Notes: generated by a model from the sequence alone, not told the origin. Shown: positions 42,396-52,022, counted from the stretch's first letter. The stretch is DNA of 64,000 nucleotides from Solirubrobacteraceae bacterium (GCA_024711025.1 JANJTP010000043.1:62001-126000); one strand, 5' to 3'. Translations and numbers: made by a program.

Positions 42396-43409
42396 TCAGC
42401 CCGCCAGGTCGACGATCGTCTTGCCGAGGTTCGCTCCGTCGAAGAGCCCGAGGAACGTGGGCACCGCCGCCTCGAGCCCGTGGGCGCGCGTCTCGTCGGC
42501 AACCACCGTTCCGGCGGCCAGCCAACCGCGCATCCGGCGCTCGAACTCGGGACGGCGGTCGTGGTGATCGCTGACGAGGAAGCCGCGCATCGTCAGCCGC
42601 TTGCCGAAGAAGTGGTGCAGGTTTCGAGGTCCGGGCGGCGCGATCGGCGTGTCGTATCCGCTGGCCGCACCGCACTTCGCGATTCGCCCTCCGATCGCCA
42701 TCGCGTCGAGCGCCGCCTCGAGCTGCCGCCCACCGACGTTGTCGAACAGCCCGTCGATGCCGCCCGGCGCAAACTCGCCGAGCGCCCGGCGCGTCGAACG
42801 CGTCCGGTAGTTGAACGCGGCGTCGAAGCCATAGCGCTCAGTCACGGACCGGACCTTCGCGTCGCTGCCGGCGCTTCCGATCGTACGAGCGCCCAGCAGC
42901 CTGGAGATCTGGCCGGCAACGCTGCCGACGGCCCCCGCCGCAGTCGTGATGAAGATGCTCTCGCCGGGACGCGGCACGATGATGTCGCAGACGCCGACGT
43001 ACGCGGTAAGGCCGGTTGCGCCCATGACGCCGAGGAACGCGCCGTGATCGTGGCCGGCCGGCGGCTCGCCGAGCGAGCGCATCTCCCCGGCGCCGGCGAC
43101 GAAACGCTCGCACCAGCCGTGCTGGCTGGCGACCCAGTCGCCGGGTGCGAGCCCGGCCGCCCGCGAGCTCACCACGACCCCGACGGCGTCGCCGTCGAGC
43201 GCCGCGCGCAGGGGCCACGGCGCGAAGTACGAGGAGTCGCCCGACATGCGAAGGCGCATGTAGGGATCGACGGAGAAGAAGTGGTTCTCGACGAGCGCCT
43301 CGCCCTCAGCCGGCGGCGCGAGCACCGCTTCGACGAGCTCGAAATCGCCTTCGGCGGCGGCCCCCCGCGGCCGCCGGGCGAGCTGGATCTGCCGCGTGGT
43401 CTCGCTCAT
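42396..43409 (-). CDS. MDR-family NADP-dependent oxidoreductase (CurA/PTGR-like)
   Basis: The ATG at 43409 gives 337 residues. The protein lacks the zinc ligands of alcohol dehydrogenases and matches the leukotriene B4/prostaglandin reductase branch: QIQLARRPRGAAAEGDFELV at the start, VDPYMRLRMSGDSSYFAPW, GVMGATGLTAYVGVCDI, the Gly-rich loop ITTAAGAVGSVAGQI and IDGLFDNVGGRQLEAALDAM. These enzymes reduce carbon-carbon double bonds next to a carbonyl. A longer upstream frame is antisense to the divergent crotonase gene and was not used. Confidence 0.9.
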   Translation of the reverse strand: MSETTRQIQLARRPRGAAAEGDFELVEAVLAPPAEGEALVENHFFSVDPYMRLRMSGDSSYFAPWPLRAALDGDAVGVVVSSRAAGLAPGDWVASQHGWCERFVAGAGEMRSLGEPPAGHDHGAFLGVMGATGLTAYVGVCDIIVPRPGESIFITTAAGAVGSVAGQISRLLGARTIGSAGSDAKVRSVTERYGFDAAFNYRTRSTRRALGEFAPGGIDGLFDNVGGRQLEAALDAMAIGGRIAKCGAASGYDTPIAPPGPRNLHHFFGKRLTMRGFLVSDHHDRRPEFERRMRGWLAAGTVVADETRAHGLEAAVPTFLGLFDGANLGKTIVDLAG

Positions 43410-43461
43410 GGCCCGCGTACTGTATATGCTGAATTCGATTCTTGGGGAGGAGCGAGAGACG

Positions 43462-44301
43462 GTGGCCGAGCCCATCGAGCTGGAGGAGGACCTGCGGACG
43501 TTGACGCTGAGCCGCCGCGGCGCACTCGTGACGATCACGATCGACCACCCGCCGATCAACCTTCTCGACCAGACGATGCTCGACGACCTCGAGCGCTGCG
43601 TCGCCTGGCTCGAGTGCGACCGGACCTCGAACGTCTGCGTGCTGCAGAGCGCCCACCCCGCGTTCTTCGTCGCCCACTACGACGTCCAGCTGCTACTGCG
43701 CGAGGGGCCGCGGCGCACGATCGGGCCCGGCGAGTTCAACCTGCTCATGGAGCGCTTGCGCCATCTGCCCCAGCTGACCGTGGGGAAGATCGAGGGGATC
43801 GCGCGTGGCGGCGGCAGCGAGCTGCTCCTCGCGCTCGACCTGCGCTACGCCGAGCTCGAGCGCACGGTGGTCGGCCAGCCCGAGGTCGCGCTGGGCATCA
43901 TCCCGGGAGGCGGCGCGACCCAGCGCCTGCCCGCACTCGTCGGCCGCTCGCGGGCGCTGGAGATGATCGTCGGCGGCGGCGATCTCGACGCCGCGGTCGC
44001 GGAGCGCTACGGCTACGTCACCCGCGCGCTGCCCGCCGATCGGCTCGGCCGCTTCGTCGACGATCTCGCGCGTCGCGTCGCGTCGTTCCCGCGCGCCGCG
44101 GTCACGGCGGCGAAGGCCGCAGTCAACGCCTCCGAATGCCGAGCCGGCGACGGCTTCGCGGCCGAGGCCGCAGCGTTCGCCGCGGTCCGCGACAGCACCG
44201 AAGCGCAGCGGCGGATGAGCCGGTTCCTGAGCCTCGGCGGGCAGACCGACGAGGTGGAGCGACGCCTCCCCGACATCTTCGGCGACCTCGCCGCGTCGTA
44301 G
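43462..44301 (+). CDS. Enoyl-CoA hydratase/isomerase family protein
   Basis: A GTG at 43462, 10 bases after a GGAGG ribosome-binding site, gives 279 residues. The crotonase fold shows in LVTITIDHPPINLLDQTMLD, in the first oxyanion-hole strand (NVCVLQSAHPAFFVAHYDVQ), in the second (IEGIARGGGSELLLALDLRY), and in QPEVALGIIPGGGATQRLPA. The substrate is unknown. The short region shared with the MDR gene contains GCGTACT (43415-43421), a partial match to the locus promoter word. Confidence 0.9.
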   Translation: MAEPIELEEDLRTLTLSRRGALVTITIDHPPINLLDQTMLDDLERCVAWLECDRTSNVCVLQSAHPAFFVAHYDVQLLLREGPRRTIGPGEFNLLMERLRHLPQLTVGKIEGIARGGGSELLLALDLRYAELERTVVGQPEVALGIIPGGGATQRLPALVGRSRALEMIVGGGDLDAAVAERYGYVTRALPADRLGRFVDDLARRVASFPRAAVTAAKAAVNASECRAGDGFAAEAAAFAAVRDSTEAQRRMSRFLSLGGQTDEVERRLPDIFGDLAAS

Positions 44302-44490
44302 CCGACCCCACCTCGCCGAATGCGCCGCTCACGCACGCTCGCAGCTCACCGAGACGTCGAGCGGGCCGGTGAGCGTCCGCAGCACGACGCCGTCGTCACC
44401 GACCTCGACCGGAGGCGCGCGGCTCTCACCGGGCCGCGGCGTCCCGACCAAGTACCGCGCTCCGCGCTCGGCCCGCGCCGCGTGGCCGTT
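44302..44490 (-). other. In-frame extension after the transketolase stop
   Basis: After the transketolase TAG (44491-44493) the same frame stays open for 54 codons and looks coding (ERGARYLVGTPRPGESRAPP, then VEVGDDGVVLRTLTGPLDVS). There is no start codon with a ribosome-binding site. It could be the remains of another gene, a read-through tail, or chance in high-GC DNA. Confidence 0.25.
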
Positions 44491-46488
44491 CTACAGCAGC
44501 CCGCGCACCCGCTCGGCCACCGCCTCGGCGCTGATCCCGAGGCGCTGGAGGACCTCGCCCCCCGGCGCTGAGGCGCCGAAGCGGTCGATGCCGACGACGC
44601 TGTCGACCCAGCGCTCCCAGCCCATCGTGATCCCGGCCTCGACCGCGACCGACGGCAGCTCCGACGGGATCGTCGACTCCTGGTACTCGACGTCCTGGGC
44701 GGCGAACAGCTCCCAGGACGGGAACGAGACGACGCGCGTCGGCACGCCCTCGGCGGCGAGCAGGTCGGAGGCGGCGAGCGCGACCGAGAGCTCGGCCCCC
44801 GTGCCGACGACCGTCGCGCGTGCGCCCGGCGCGTCGCGCAGCAGGTACGCACCGCGACGCAGGCCGTCGGCGCCCGCGAGCGCACCGTCGCCGTCGCCGT
44901 CGCGCGGCAGCACCGGCACGTTCTGCCGGCTCAGCGCGAGGACGACGGGACCGTCGCAGTCCTCGAGGATCGTGCGCCATGCCTCGGCCGTCTCGTCCGG
45001 ATCGCCGGGCCTGATGACGGTGAGGCGCGGGATCGCCCGCAGCGCCGCGATGTGCTCGACCGGCTGATGGGTCGGGCCGTCCTCGCCGAGCGCCACCGAG
45101 TCGTGCGAGAAGACCCAGGCGACGGGCAGCGCCATCAGCGCCGACAGGCGGATCGAGGCGCGCATGTAGTCGGAGAACTGCAGGAAGGTCGAGCCGTACG
45201 GGCGGACGATGCCGCCGTGCGCGGCCATCCCGTTGACGACCGCCCCCATCGCATGCTCGCGCACGCCGAAGTAGACGTTGCGTCCCGCCTGCGTCGCGTC
45301 GTAGCGCTCGCTCTCGCCGCCCGGAAACTCGGTCTTCGTCGACTCCGACAGGTCGGCGGCACCGCCCAGCATCGTCGGCACGAACGCGCTGAACGCGGCC
45401 ATCGCCTTGTGGCCGGCGACGCGGGTCGCGAGGCTGTCGGCGCCCCAGTCGGGCGGCAGCGCGCCGTCGAGCCCGGGCAGCGGCCTGCCCGCCCAGGCCG
45501 CGTCCCAGACCTTCGCGCGCTCCGGGTCGGCGTCGCGCCAGGCCCGCTCGCGCGCTCCCCACTCGCCGCGCAGCGCGCCGCCGCGCGCGCGCTGGCTCAT
45601 GTGCTCGCGCACCGCATCGGGCACCGCGAAATCGCCGTCCGGGTCGAGGCCCATGACCTCCTTCGCCGCCCGGACCTCGTCCTCGCCGAGCGGCGCTCCG
45701 TGCGCCTTGCTCGTTCCCATGCGGTTCGGCGCCGGGTAGCCGATGATCGAGCGCACGCGGATCAGCGACGGGCGCTCCTCGTCGCCGATCGCCCGCTCGA
45801 TCGCGTGCTCGAGCAGCGTCAGGTCGTTGACGTCGGGAACCTCTTGGACGTGCCAGCCGTAGGCCTCGAAGCGCCCCGTCACGTCCTCCTTGAAGCTCAG
45901 CGAGGTCGGCCCGTCGAGCGAGATGTCGTTGTCGTCGTAGAGGTAGACGAGGCGGCCCAGCCGCAGATGGCCGGCGAGCGAGGCGGCCTCCGAGGCGACG
46001 CCCTCCATCAGGTCGCCGTCCGAGCAGATCGCGAAGACGCGGTGGTCCTGGACCTCGCGCCCGAAGCGCTCGCGCAGCAGCCGCTCGGCCATCGCCATCC
46101 CCACGCCGTTCGCGAACCCCTGCCCGAGCGGACCGGTCGTGACCTCGACGCCGGGCGTGACGTGCTCCGCGTCGCGCTCGGGATGGCCGGGCGTGATCGA
46201 GCCCCACTGACGGAACGCCTTCAGGTCGTCGATCGAGACGCCGTAGCCGGTCAGGTGCAGCAGCGCGTAGAGCAGCATCGACCCGTGCCCGGCGCTGAGG
46301 ACGAAACGGTCGCGATCCGGCCAGCGCGGGTCGGCCGGATCGTGGCGCATGATCCGCGTGTAGAGCAGGTATGCCGCGGGCGCCATGCCCATCGGCAGGC
46401 CCGGGTGGCCGGAGTTGGCCCGCTGCACCGCGTCCATGGCGAGGGCGCGGATCGCGTTGATGGAGTCGCGGGCGATGTCGTCGGTCAC
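44491..46488 (-). CDS. tkt: Transketolase
   Basis: From the GTG at 46488 the protein is 665 residues, the normal length. The thiamine diphosphate motif is [20 protein letters not shown] ending in YDDND, and the start [23 protein letters not shown] is standard. The pyrimidine domain has [20 protein letters not shown], and [20 protein letters not shown] is a conserved active-site loop. It moves two-carbon units in the pentose phosphate pathway. A -10 box six bases upstream suggests a leaderless mRNA; a longer form from an ATG at 46512 would overlap the divergent pyrophosphatase start. Confidence 0.96.
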   Translation of the reverse strand: MTDDIARDSINAIRALAMDAVQRANSGHPGLPMGMAPAAYLLYTRIMRHDPADPRWPDRDRFVLSAGHGSMLLYALLHLTGYGVSIDDLKAFRQWGSITPGHPERDAEHVTPGVEVTTGPLGQGFANGVGMAMAERLLRERFGREVQDHRVFAICSDGDLMEGVASEAASLAGHLRLGRLVYLYDDNDISLDGPTSLSFKEDVTGRFEAYGWHVQEVPDVNDLTLLEHAIERAIGDEERPSLIRVRSIIGYPAPNRMGTSKAHGAPLGEDEVRAAKEVMGLDPDGDFAVPDAVREHMSQRARGGALRGEWGARERAWRDADPERAKVWDAAWAGRPLPGLDGALPPDWGADSLATRVAGHKAMAAFSAFVPTMLGGAADLSESTKTEFPGGESERYDATQAGRNVYFGVREHAMGAVVNGMAAHGGIVRPYGSTFLQFSDYMRASIRLSALMALPVAWVFSHDSVALGEDGPTHQPVEHIAALRAIPRLTVIRPGDPDETAEAWRTILEDCDGPVVLALSRQNVPVLPRDGDGDGALAGADGLRRGAYLLRDAPGARATVVGTGAELSVALAASDLLAAEGVPTRVVSFPSWELFAAQDVEYQESTIPSELPSVAVEAGITMGWERWVDSVVGIDRFGASAPGGEVLQRLGISAEAVAERVRGLL

Positions 46489-46493
46489 GGCCG

Positions 46494-46500
46494 TAGTATC
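46494..46500. promoter_or_regulatory. Overlapping divergent -10 boxes for tkt and ppa
   Basis: On the minus strand GATACT (46495-46500) ends seven bases before the transketolase GTG. On the plus strand TAGTAT (46494-46499) lies 12 bases before the pyrophosphatase ATG. The two -10 boxes share five bases, so one site may direct both transcripts. Confidence 0.45.
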
Positions 46501-46510
46501 GCCATTGACC

Positions 46511-46996
46511 ATGATCCACTGCTTCGTGGAGATCCCCAAGGGCTCCCGCAACAAGTACGAGTGGGACGAGCAGCTCGGCGCGATCAAGCTCGACCGCTTT
46601 CTCTTCTCTTCGGTCGTCTACCCGACCGACTACGGCTTCATCCCCGACACCCTCGGAGAGGACGGCGATCCGCTGGACGCGATGGTCTGCGTGAGCGAGC
46701 CGACCTTCCCCGGCTGCGTGATCCCCGTGAAGGTCATCGCGCTCTTCCGGATGCGCGATGACAAGGGCGTCGACGACAAGGTCGTCTGCGTGCCGCAGGA
46801 GGACCCGAACTGGAACCACATGGAGGTCCTCGACGACATCCCCCAGCCGCTGCGCGACGAGATCAGCCACTTCTTCTCGATCTACAAGCAGCCCGAGGGC
46901 AAGCACGTGAAGGTCGACGGCTGGTTCCCCAAGGACCAGGCGCTGCGGGTGATCGACGAGGCCCGAGCGCGCCGGCAGCGGGTGCGCGCGGCATGA
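46511..46996 (+). CDS. ppa: Inorganic pyrophosphatase (family I)
   Basis: The 161-residue protein is a soluble family I pyrophosphatase: [40 protein letters not shown] and the metal-binding [10 protein letters not shown]. It also has [20 protein letters not shown] and a C-terminal [20 protein letters not shown]. It hydrolyses pyrophosphate and pulls biosynthetic reactions forward. No ribosome-binding site precedes the ATG. The stop overlaps the start of the downstream hydrolase (ATGA). Confidence 0.97.
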   Translation: MIHCFVEIPKGSRNKYEWDEQLGAIKLDRFLFSSVVYPTDYGFIPDTLGEDGDPLDAMVCVSEPTFPGCVIPVKVIALFRMRDDKGVDDKVVCVPQEDPNWNHMEVLDDIPQPLRDEISHFFSIYKQPEGKHVKVDGWFPKDQALRVIDEARARRQRVRAA

Positions 46997-47907
46997 GCGT
47001 CGCTTTCGAGCGCGCCCCCGAGACGCGCTTCGCCGACCTGCCCGAGCTGCCGTACGAGCCGCGCTACCTCGAGTGGCAGGGGCTGCGGCTGGCGCGGATC
47101 GACGAGGGCGCCGGCTCGCCGATCGTGCTGCTCCACGGCGAGCCGACGTGGTCCTTCCTCTGGCGGCGGGTGATGGGTCCGCTGCTCGATGCCGGCCACC
47201 GCTGCATCGCGCCGGACATGCCCGGCTTCGGCCGCTCGGACAAGCCGACCGACCTCGACTGGTACAGCTACGACCGCCACAACGAGGCGATGCTGTTCGT
47301 CCTCGACGAGCTCGACGTGCGGGATGCGACGCTCGTCGTGCACGACTGGGGCGGGCCGGTCGGCCTGCGCGCCGCCGTCGAGCGCCCCGAGCGGATCGGG
47401 CGGATCGTGGTCCTCGACACCGGCGTGTTCACCGGCCGCCAGCGGATGGCCGAAGCCTGGCACCGCTTCCGCGACTTCGTCGAGCAGACCGAGGACCTGC
47501 CGATCAGCGCGCTCGTCGCGGGCGGCACCAAGCGCGCGCTGAGCCCCGAGGTGCTGGCCGCGTACGACGCGCCGTTCCCGACGCCCGCGTCGAAGGCCGG
47601 CGCCCGCGCGTTCCCGCTGATGATCCCGCTCTCGCCCGACGACCCGGGCGCCGAGGCCGGCCGCCGCGTGACCGAGGCGCTGCGCTCCGACCCGCGCCCG
47701 AAGCTCGCCCTGTGGGCGGCGGAGGACCCCGTGATCCCGCTCGAGGGCGGCCGGCGGGTCGCAGCGGCGCTCGGCATCGACGAGCTCGAGGTGATCGAGG
47801 ACGCCGCGCACTTCCTGCAGGAGGACCAGGGGCCCGTGGTCGGCGAGCGGATCGCCGGCTGGCTGGCCGAGCGGGAACCGCCCCGTTCCGCGCCGCGTAC
47901 CGGCTGA
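46993..47907 (+). CDS. Haloalkane-dehalogenase-like alpha/beta hydrolase
   Basis: The 304-residue protein has the DhlA/DhmA-type alpha/beta-hydrolase signature: SPIVLLHGEPTWSFLWRRVM (oxyanion His-Gly), the nucleophile elbow LVVHDWGGPVGLRAAVERPE with Asp as nucleophile, and the catalytic His in EDAAHFLQEDQGPVVGERIA. An Asp nucleophile and the HGEPTW motif favour haloalkane dehalogenase over ester hydrolase. Halide-stabilising Trp would be the one after the Asp. It is co-translated with pyrophosphatase, whose product pull has no obvious connection to it. Confidence 0.85.
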   Translation: MSVAFERAPETRFADLPELPYEPRYLEWQGLRLARIDEGAGSPIVLLHGEPTWSFLWRRVMGPLLDAGHRCIAPDMPGFGRSDKPTDLDWYSYDRHNEAMLFVLDELDVRDATLVVHDWGGPVGLRAAVERPERIGRIVVLDTGVFTGRQRMAEAWHRFRDFVEQTEDLPISALVAGGTKRALSPEVLAAYDAPFPTPASKAGARAFPLMIPLSPDDPGAEAGRRVTEALRSDPRPKLALWAAEDPVIPLEGGRRVAAALGIDELEVIEDAAHFLQEDQGPVVGERIAGWLAEREPPRSAPRTG

Positions 47908-47969
47908 CGCGGGCGCCCCACACGTGAGCGCGCGGCGCTCCCGTGGCGTCTCGACACCCACACCACGCA

Positions 47970-48023
47970 GTCCGCGACTGACGCGGCCGGCCGCCCGCCT
48001 TCCCGGCTGCGTCAGTCGCGGAC
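47970..48023. terminator. Convergent hairpin between hydrolase and deacetylase
   Basis: Two perfect 15-base arms, GTCCGCGACTGACGC (47970-47984) and GCGTCAGTCGCGGAC (48009-48023), enclose 24 bases. The right arm overlaps the deacetylase stop codon. Without a T-tract, it is probably a bidirectional, Rho-assisted or structural 3' end. Confidence 0.5.
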
Positions 48024-48788
48024 GCCGGCCACTCGGCGCAGCGCATCGAACGCGGCCGGGCTGACGCGCTTGATCGCGTCCTTGATCACGTACGCCGCCC
48101 ACTGCGATCCGCACGCGCGCGCATCGCCGGTGGCGAAGGCGACCGCCCGCGCGGGCGAGGTCGAGGAGAGGATCGTGAAGCGACCGGTCACCCACATCGC
48201 TCCGTGGCGATGCAGGCGAGCCGACGGCACCGAGGTCAGGAGCACCCCGTAGCCGACGCGCTCGGCCGCGGCGATCACGCTGCCCGACAAGAAGCCGCCG
48301 GGCACCGAGGCGGTCCGCGGAGGCCTGCCGAGCAGCTCGTGCAGCTCGTCGCGGCTGCGCGCCCACTCCTCGAGGATGGCGGCGTCGGAGAGCGACGCCA
48401 TGTACTTGGGGTGCGAGTGGGAGTGCGAGCCGACGTCGTGGCCGCGCCGTGCGAGCTCGCGCACCTCGTCGGCGGTGACGAAGCCCGGCATTCCGATCCT
48501 GCCCGTCGTCACGAAGAAGTGGCCGCGCCAGCCGCGTCGCTCGAGCTCCTCCGCGACATGGAGCGCCGAGCTGCCGCCGTCGTCGAACGTGAACGCCGCA
48601 GGCGGACAGGGTCCGTCGCCGGCCAGCAGCCCGAAGCCCAGGCTCGTGGCCTGCAGGCCATCGAGATGCTCGGCGAACCCCGCCTCCTCGAGCTTGTACC
48701 TCGAGCCGGCCGTGCCCGGGAAGCCCGACACCTCGGGCCGCCCCTCGGGCACGACGTCGTGGTACATCAGCACCCGAGGACCGCTCAC
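48012..48788 (-). CDS. Polysaccharide deacetylase
   Basis: From the GTG at 48788 the protein is 258 residues. The NodB-type domain shows RVLMYHDVVPEG at the start, the catalytic Asp pair in AFTFDDGGSSALHVAEELER, and the metal-binding SHSHSHPKYMASLSDAAILE (HxxxH). It removes acetyl or other N-acyl groups from a sugar in the polysaccharide made by this locus. There is no signal peptide, so it may act on a cytoplasmic lipid-linked sugar. A longer upstream frame lacks typical content. Confidence 0.85.
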   Translation of the reverse strand: MSGPRVLMYHDVVPEGRPEVSGFPGTAGSRYKLEEAGFAEHLDGLQATSLGFGLLAGDGPCPPAAFTFDDGGSSALHVAEELERRGWRGHFFVTTGRIGMPGFVTADEVRELARRGHDVGSHSHSHPKYMASLSDAAILEEWARSRDELHELLGRPPRTASVPGGFLSGSVIAAAERVGYGVLLTSVPSARLHRHGAMWVTGRFTILSSTSPARAVAFATGDARACGSQWAAYVIKDAIKRVSPAAFDALRRVAGVRD

Positions 48789-48969
48789 GGCCGTGCGGCG
48801 ACGCGGCGCCCCACTCGCCGGCCGCGACCTGCCCGCGGCTCCGGGAGAGCCGTGGTCGGCCAGGCCCGACGTCTTTCGGGCGCCGGTCGACGGCTGCCAT
48901 CGCGCGGCCTTTGCGAACGGTCTCACCTCACTGCGCCCGGCGAGTATCCGTCGAGGCACGCCCACCGCC

Positions 48970-49938
48970 CTAGTAGCCCCGCGTCTTGATCCGCGCGGCG
49001 ACGTCGCGAAGCCGTCCGAGGAGCGGCACCCGCGAACGGCGGAAGAAGGGCACGGTGACGAGGCGCGGTCCGTACTTGAGCTTGTAGGCACCCCCGCCGC
49101 CCATGTCGAGCGTCCTGTAGCCGGCGGCCTTCCATCGGCGCATCGCATACCAGAAGATCGCCTCGTTGGGGCGCATATGCTGATGCGGGCGCCAGCTGGC
49201 GCCGCCCCAGAAGTACGCGGTGCCGTTCATGGCCGGGAAGATCCCGGTGGCGATCCGCTCGCCCTCCGGCGAGAGGGCACGCAGCAGCAGCAGCCGGCCG
49301 GACGGCTCGAGCGAGCCGATCAGGTCGCGGACGCGCTGCACCGGATATGTCGGCTCGAGGCCCTGCTTGGCGAAGACGTCCTCGAGCTGCGCGTAGTACT
49401 CGTCGGCGAAGCCCTCGCCCGATGCCTCCTCGATCCTCACGCCGCACTTCTCGGACTTGCGCAGCGCGCGCCGACAGGCGCTGGACATGCGCGCGAGCAT
49501 CTCGTCCTCCGCGGACGCGAGGTCGAGCTCGTAGGTGTGCAGGTCGGTCCAGGCCAGCCTCGCGGGTTCGGGCGAAGGCGCCTCGAGCAGGCGATCGCGC
49601 AGCTCCAGATGCAGGCAGCCCAGCTCGTGGAAGGCGAACGGCGCGAGCGCCGACGCCGCCGCCCATCGGTCCACGCCGTCGCGCAGGTTGAAGCCCATCC
49701 ACGGGGTCGTCCATCCGGGAAACGGGCTGCCGAGGATGCGCACGCCGTAGGAGCTCACGACGGCGCCCGTGAACCAGCCGACGCGCTCGCCGCCGGCAAG
49801 CACCTCGGCGACGACCGGCTCCGCTCGCTGGCTGCGACCCAGGAAGTCGAGCCACTCCCGGGTCTGGAAGAGCACGCGATCGCTCATCGCATCCATGGCC
49901 GACCAGTCGCAGCGCTCGAACGCGACGCGCTCGAGCAC
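48970..49938 (-). CDS. FemAB-like peptidyl/acyl transferase (GNAT fold)
   Basis: The protein (322 residues from the GTG at 49938; the true start could be up to 50091) has the FemAB/XrtA-associated architecture of two GNAT-like halves: FERCDWSAMDAMSDRVLFQT REWLDFL, then SSACRRALRKSEKCGVRIEE, and MNGTAYFWGGASWRPHQHM RPNEAIFWYAMRRW. The last part, DMGGGGAYKLKYGP, resembles the CoA/aminoacyl-tRNA-binding C terminus. Members add amino acids to peptidoglycan or acyl groups to surface polymers. The locus suggests the second role. Confidence 0.75.
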   Translation of the reverse strand: MLERVAFERCDWSAMDAMSDRVLFQTREWLDFLGRSQRAEPVVAEVLAGGERVGWFTGAVVSSYGVRILGSPFPGWTTPWMGFNLRDGVDRWAAASALAPFAFHELGCLHLELRDRLLEAPSPEPARLAWTDLHTYELDLASAEDEMLARMSSACRRALRKSEKCGVRIEEASGEGFADEYYAQLEDVFAKQGLEPTYPVQRVRDLIGSLEPSGRLLLLRALSPEGERIATGIFPAMNGTAYFWGGASWRPHQHMRPNEAIFWYAMRRWKAAGYRTLDMGGGGAYKLKYGPRLVTVPFFRRSRVPLLGRLRDVAARIKTRGY

Positions 49939-50028
49939 CAACCGTCGTTGGTCGGACGCTGGGTGCACGGGATGCGAGAGAACGACGCCCTCCGACCGGA
50001 GAAGCACACGCCGCTTGCCGGATCCGCG

Positions 50029-50034
50029 AGTATA
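50029..50034 (-). promoter_or_regulatory. -10 box between FemAB-like and ATP-grasp genes
   Basis: TATACT on the minus strand (TATACG on the plus strand, 50031-50036) lies between the divergent genes. No clear -35 was found. Three tandem CGGCCGG units follow at about 50066-50088. Confidence 0.35.
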
Positions 50035-50039
50035 CGCCG

Positions 50040-51203
50040 ATGTGGGGTGGACGCCGGGCGGACGCGGCCGGCGGCCGGCGGCCGGCGGCATGCGTCATGG
50101 GAGAGATCGACCTCGTGCGGGCGCTCGGCCTGGCGAGGATCCGATCCGCCGTCGTCGTCGATCCCGGAAATCCCGCCCGCTACTCCCGTTCGACCGCGCA
50201 CGTCCTGCCGTACTTCGACTCGCGGACGGAGCCCGAGGCGCGCGTGGCGGCCGTGGTCGCGTACGCCGAGGGCCAGTCGGAGAAGCCGGTCCTCTTCTAC
50301 GACAACGACTGGTCGCTGCTGCTCGTCTCGCGCCATCGCGCCCGGCTCGCGAGCGCCCTGCGCTTCGTCGTGCCCAAGCCCGACCTCGTCGAGGCGCTCG
50401 TCGACAAGGAGCGCTTCCAGGAGCTGTCCGAGCGCCTGTCGCTGCCGGTCCCGCGGGCCCGGCGCGTGCGGCTCTCCGAGACGGTCGAGGTCGACCTTCG
50501 CTACCCGCTCGTCGCCAAGCCGCTGACGCGTGATCACGCGACATGGCGCCCGGTGGCCCGTGCGAAGGCCATCCGGGTCGGGGATCCCGCGGCCCTGCGC
50601 GAGCTCGGCCGGCGGCTGGCCGGCAGCGCGCTCGACGTCCTGCTCCAGGAGGAGGTGCCCGGGCCGGAGAGCCGGATCGAGAGCTACCACGTGTACGCGG
50701 ACGCCGATGGCGCGATCGCCGGCGAGTTCACGGGCCGCAAGCTCAGGACGTATCCGCAGGGCTTCGGGTACACCAGCGCCCTCGAGATCACCTCCGCGCG
50801 CGACGTCGCCGATCTGGGCCGCGAGCTGACCCGGCGTCTCGGCCTGCGCGGGGTCGCGAAGCTGGACTTCAAGCGCGACGACGAGGGGCGCCTGCATCTC
50901 CTGGAGGTCAACCCGCGCTTCAACCTCTGGCACCATCCGGGGGCACTGGCCGGCGTCAACCTCCCGGCCCTGGTGTACGCGGACCTCACCGGCGGGGCGC
51001 GGCCCGGCGTGCGTCCGGCGCGCGCGGGGGTGCGCTGGTGCAGCCTCGCCCACGACCTGCAGGCCGCCCGGCTCGAGGGCTGGAGCGTGACGCGCTGGCT
51101 GCGATGGGTCGCGCGATGCGAGGCGAAGTCCGGCCTGGCGCTCGCCGACCCGCTGCCGCTGGCCCGGGGGCTCGCGTGGCGCGTCGCCCACCGACGGGAC
51201 TGA
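50040..51203 (+). CDS. ATP-grasp ligase
   Basis: The 387-residue protein has an N-terminal Rossmann-like part (CVMGEIDLVRALGLARIRSA), a central lid (LVAKPLTRDHATWRPVARAK, VLLQEEVPGPESRIESYHVY) and the metal-binding end of ATP-grasp enzymes (RGVAKLDFKRDDEGRLHLLE, VNPRFNLWHHPGALAGVNLP). Such enzymes join a carboxylate to an amine through an acyl-phosphate. In a polysaccharide locus the product may be an amide-linked sugar substituent. I use the ATG at 50040 because the Rossmann strand needs it; the ATG at 50097 would cut it. Confidence 0.82.
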   Translation: MWGGRRADAAGGRRPAACVMGEIDLVRALGLARIRSAVVVDPGNPARYSRSTAHVLPYFDSRTEPEARVAAVVAYAEGQSEKPVLFYDNDWSLLLVSRHRARLASALRFVVPKPDLVEALVDKERFQELSERLSLPVPRARRVRLSETVEVDLRYPLVAKPLTRDHATWRPVARAKAIRVGDPAALRELGRRLAGSALDVLLQEEVPGPESRIESYHVYADADGAIAGEFTGRKLRTYPQGFGYTSALEITSARDVADLGRELTRRLGLRGVAKLDFKRDDEGRLHLLEVNPRFNLWHHPGALAGVNLPALVYADLTGGARPGVRPARAGVRWCSLAHDLQAARLEGWSVTRWLRWVARCEAKSGLALADPLPLARGLAWRVAHRRD

Positions 51204-51206
51204 CCG

Positions 51207-52022
51207 GTGCGCTACGCCGTCCTGGCCGACATCCACGGCAACCTCGAGGCGCTGCGCGCGGCGCTCGCCGAGGCCCGCCGCCGCAGCGCGCCGGAGCTCC
51301 TCGTGCTCGGAGACCTCGTCGGCTACGGCCCCGAGCCCAACGGCTGCGTCGAGCTCGTCGCCGAGCTCGACGCCACCTGCGTCAGGGGCAACCACGATCT
51401 CATCGCGCTCGGGCGACTGAGCGACGAGCGCTGCATCCCGTTGGCCAGGGAGAGCCTGCGCTGGACCCGCGAGGTGCTGCGGCCGGAGGCGAGCCGGTTC
51501 CTGGAGCGGCTGCCGCTCCGCGCCCGGGCGCAGGGCGGCGTCGTCCTCGCCCACGGCTCGCTCGACGATCCCGAGACGTACACCGCGTCACCCCAGGACG
51601 CGGCCGCGCAGCTCGCCCGGCTCGCGGAGGTCGACCCGGGCGCCCGCTTCCTCCTGCTCGGCCACACCCACCGGCCGCTGGCGCTGAGCGCCCTGCGGGG
51701 ATGGTCGGCGACGTCCGGGGCGATCTCCCTCGCCGGCGGCGACCGGGCGGTCCTGAACCCGGGCTCCGTCGGGCAGTCGCGCGAGTGGCGGGCGCGCGTG
51801 CGACTGCTGATCCTCGACACGGAGCACGACACGGCGGAGTTCGTCGCCGTGCCGTACGACGACGAGCGCAGCCGTGCGGCGCTGCGCCGCAGCGGCCTGT
51901 CCGAACGCGGGGTGCACCTTCGCCCGTCGGCTCCGAGGTACCTCGCCCGCGCGGCACGGGCCCGCGTCCAGGCCCGGCGCCTGCGCCGGCGCAGCGTCCC
52001 GGCGTCGCTCGCGGGCCCGTGA
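51207..52022 (+). CDS. Metallophosphoesterase (YfcE/DevR type)
   Basis: The GTG start lies 3 bases after the ATP-grasp stop. The 271-residue protein has all metal-binding motifs: YAVLADIHGNLEALRAALAE (D-x-H), LVLGDLVGYGPEPNGCVELV (GD), CVRGNHDLIALG (GNHD), VVLAHGSLDDPE and LLLGHTHRPLAL (GHxH). It hydrolyses a phosphodiester or phosphomonoester. The C-terminal 40 residues are Arg- and Ala-rich and grade into a tandem repeat that continues past the stop. Confidence 0.88.
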   Translation: MRYAVLADIHGNLEALRAALAEARRRSAPELLVLGDLVGYGPEPNGCVELVAELDATCVRGNHDLIALGRLSDERCIPLARESLRWTREVLRPEASRFLERLPLRARAQGGVVLAHGSLDDPETYTASPQDAAAQLARLAEVDPGARFLLLGHTHRPLALSALRGWSATSGAISLAGGDRAVLNPGSVGQSREWRARVRLLILDTEHDTAEFVAVPYDDERSRAALRRSGLSERGVHLRPSAPRYLARAARARVQARRLRRRSVPASLAGP

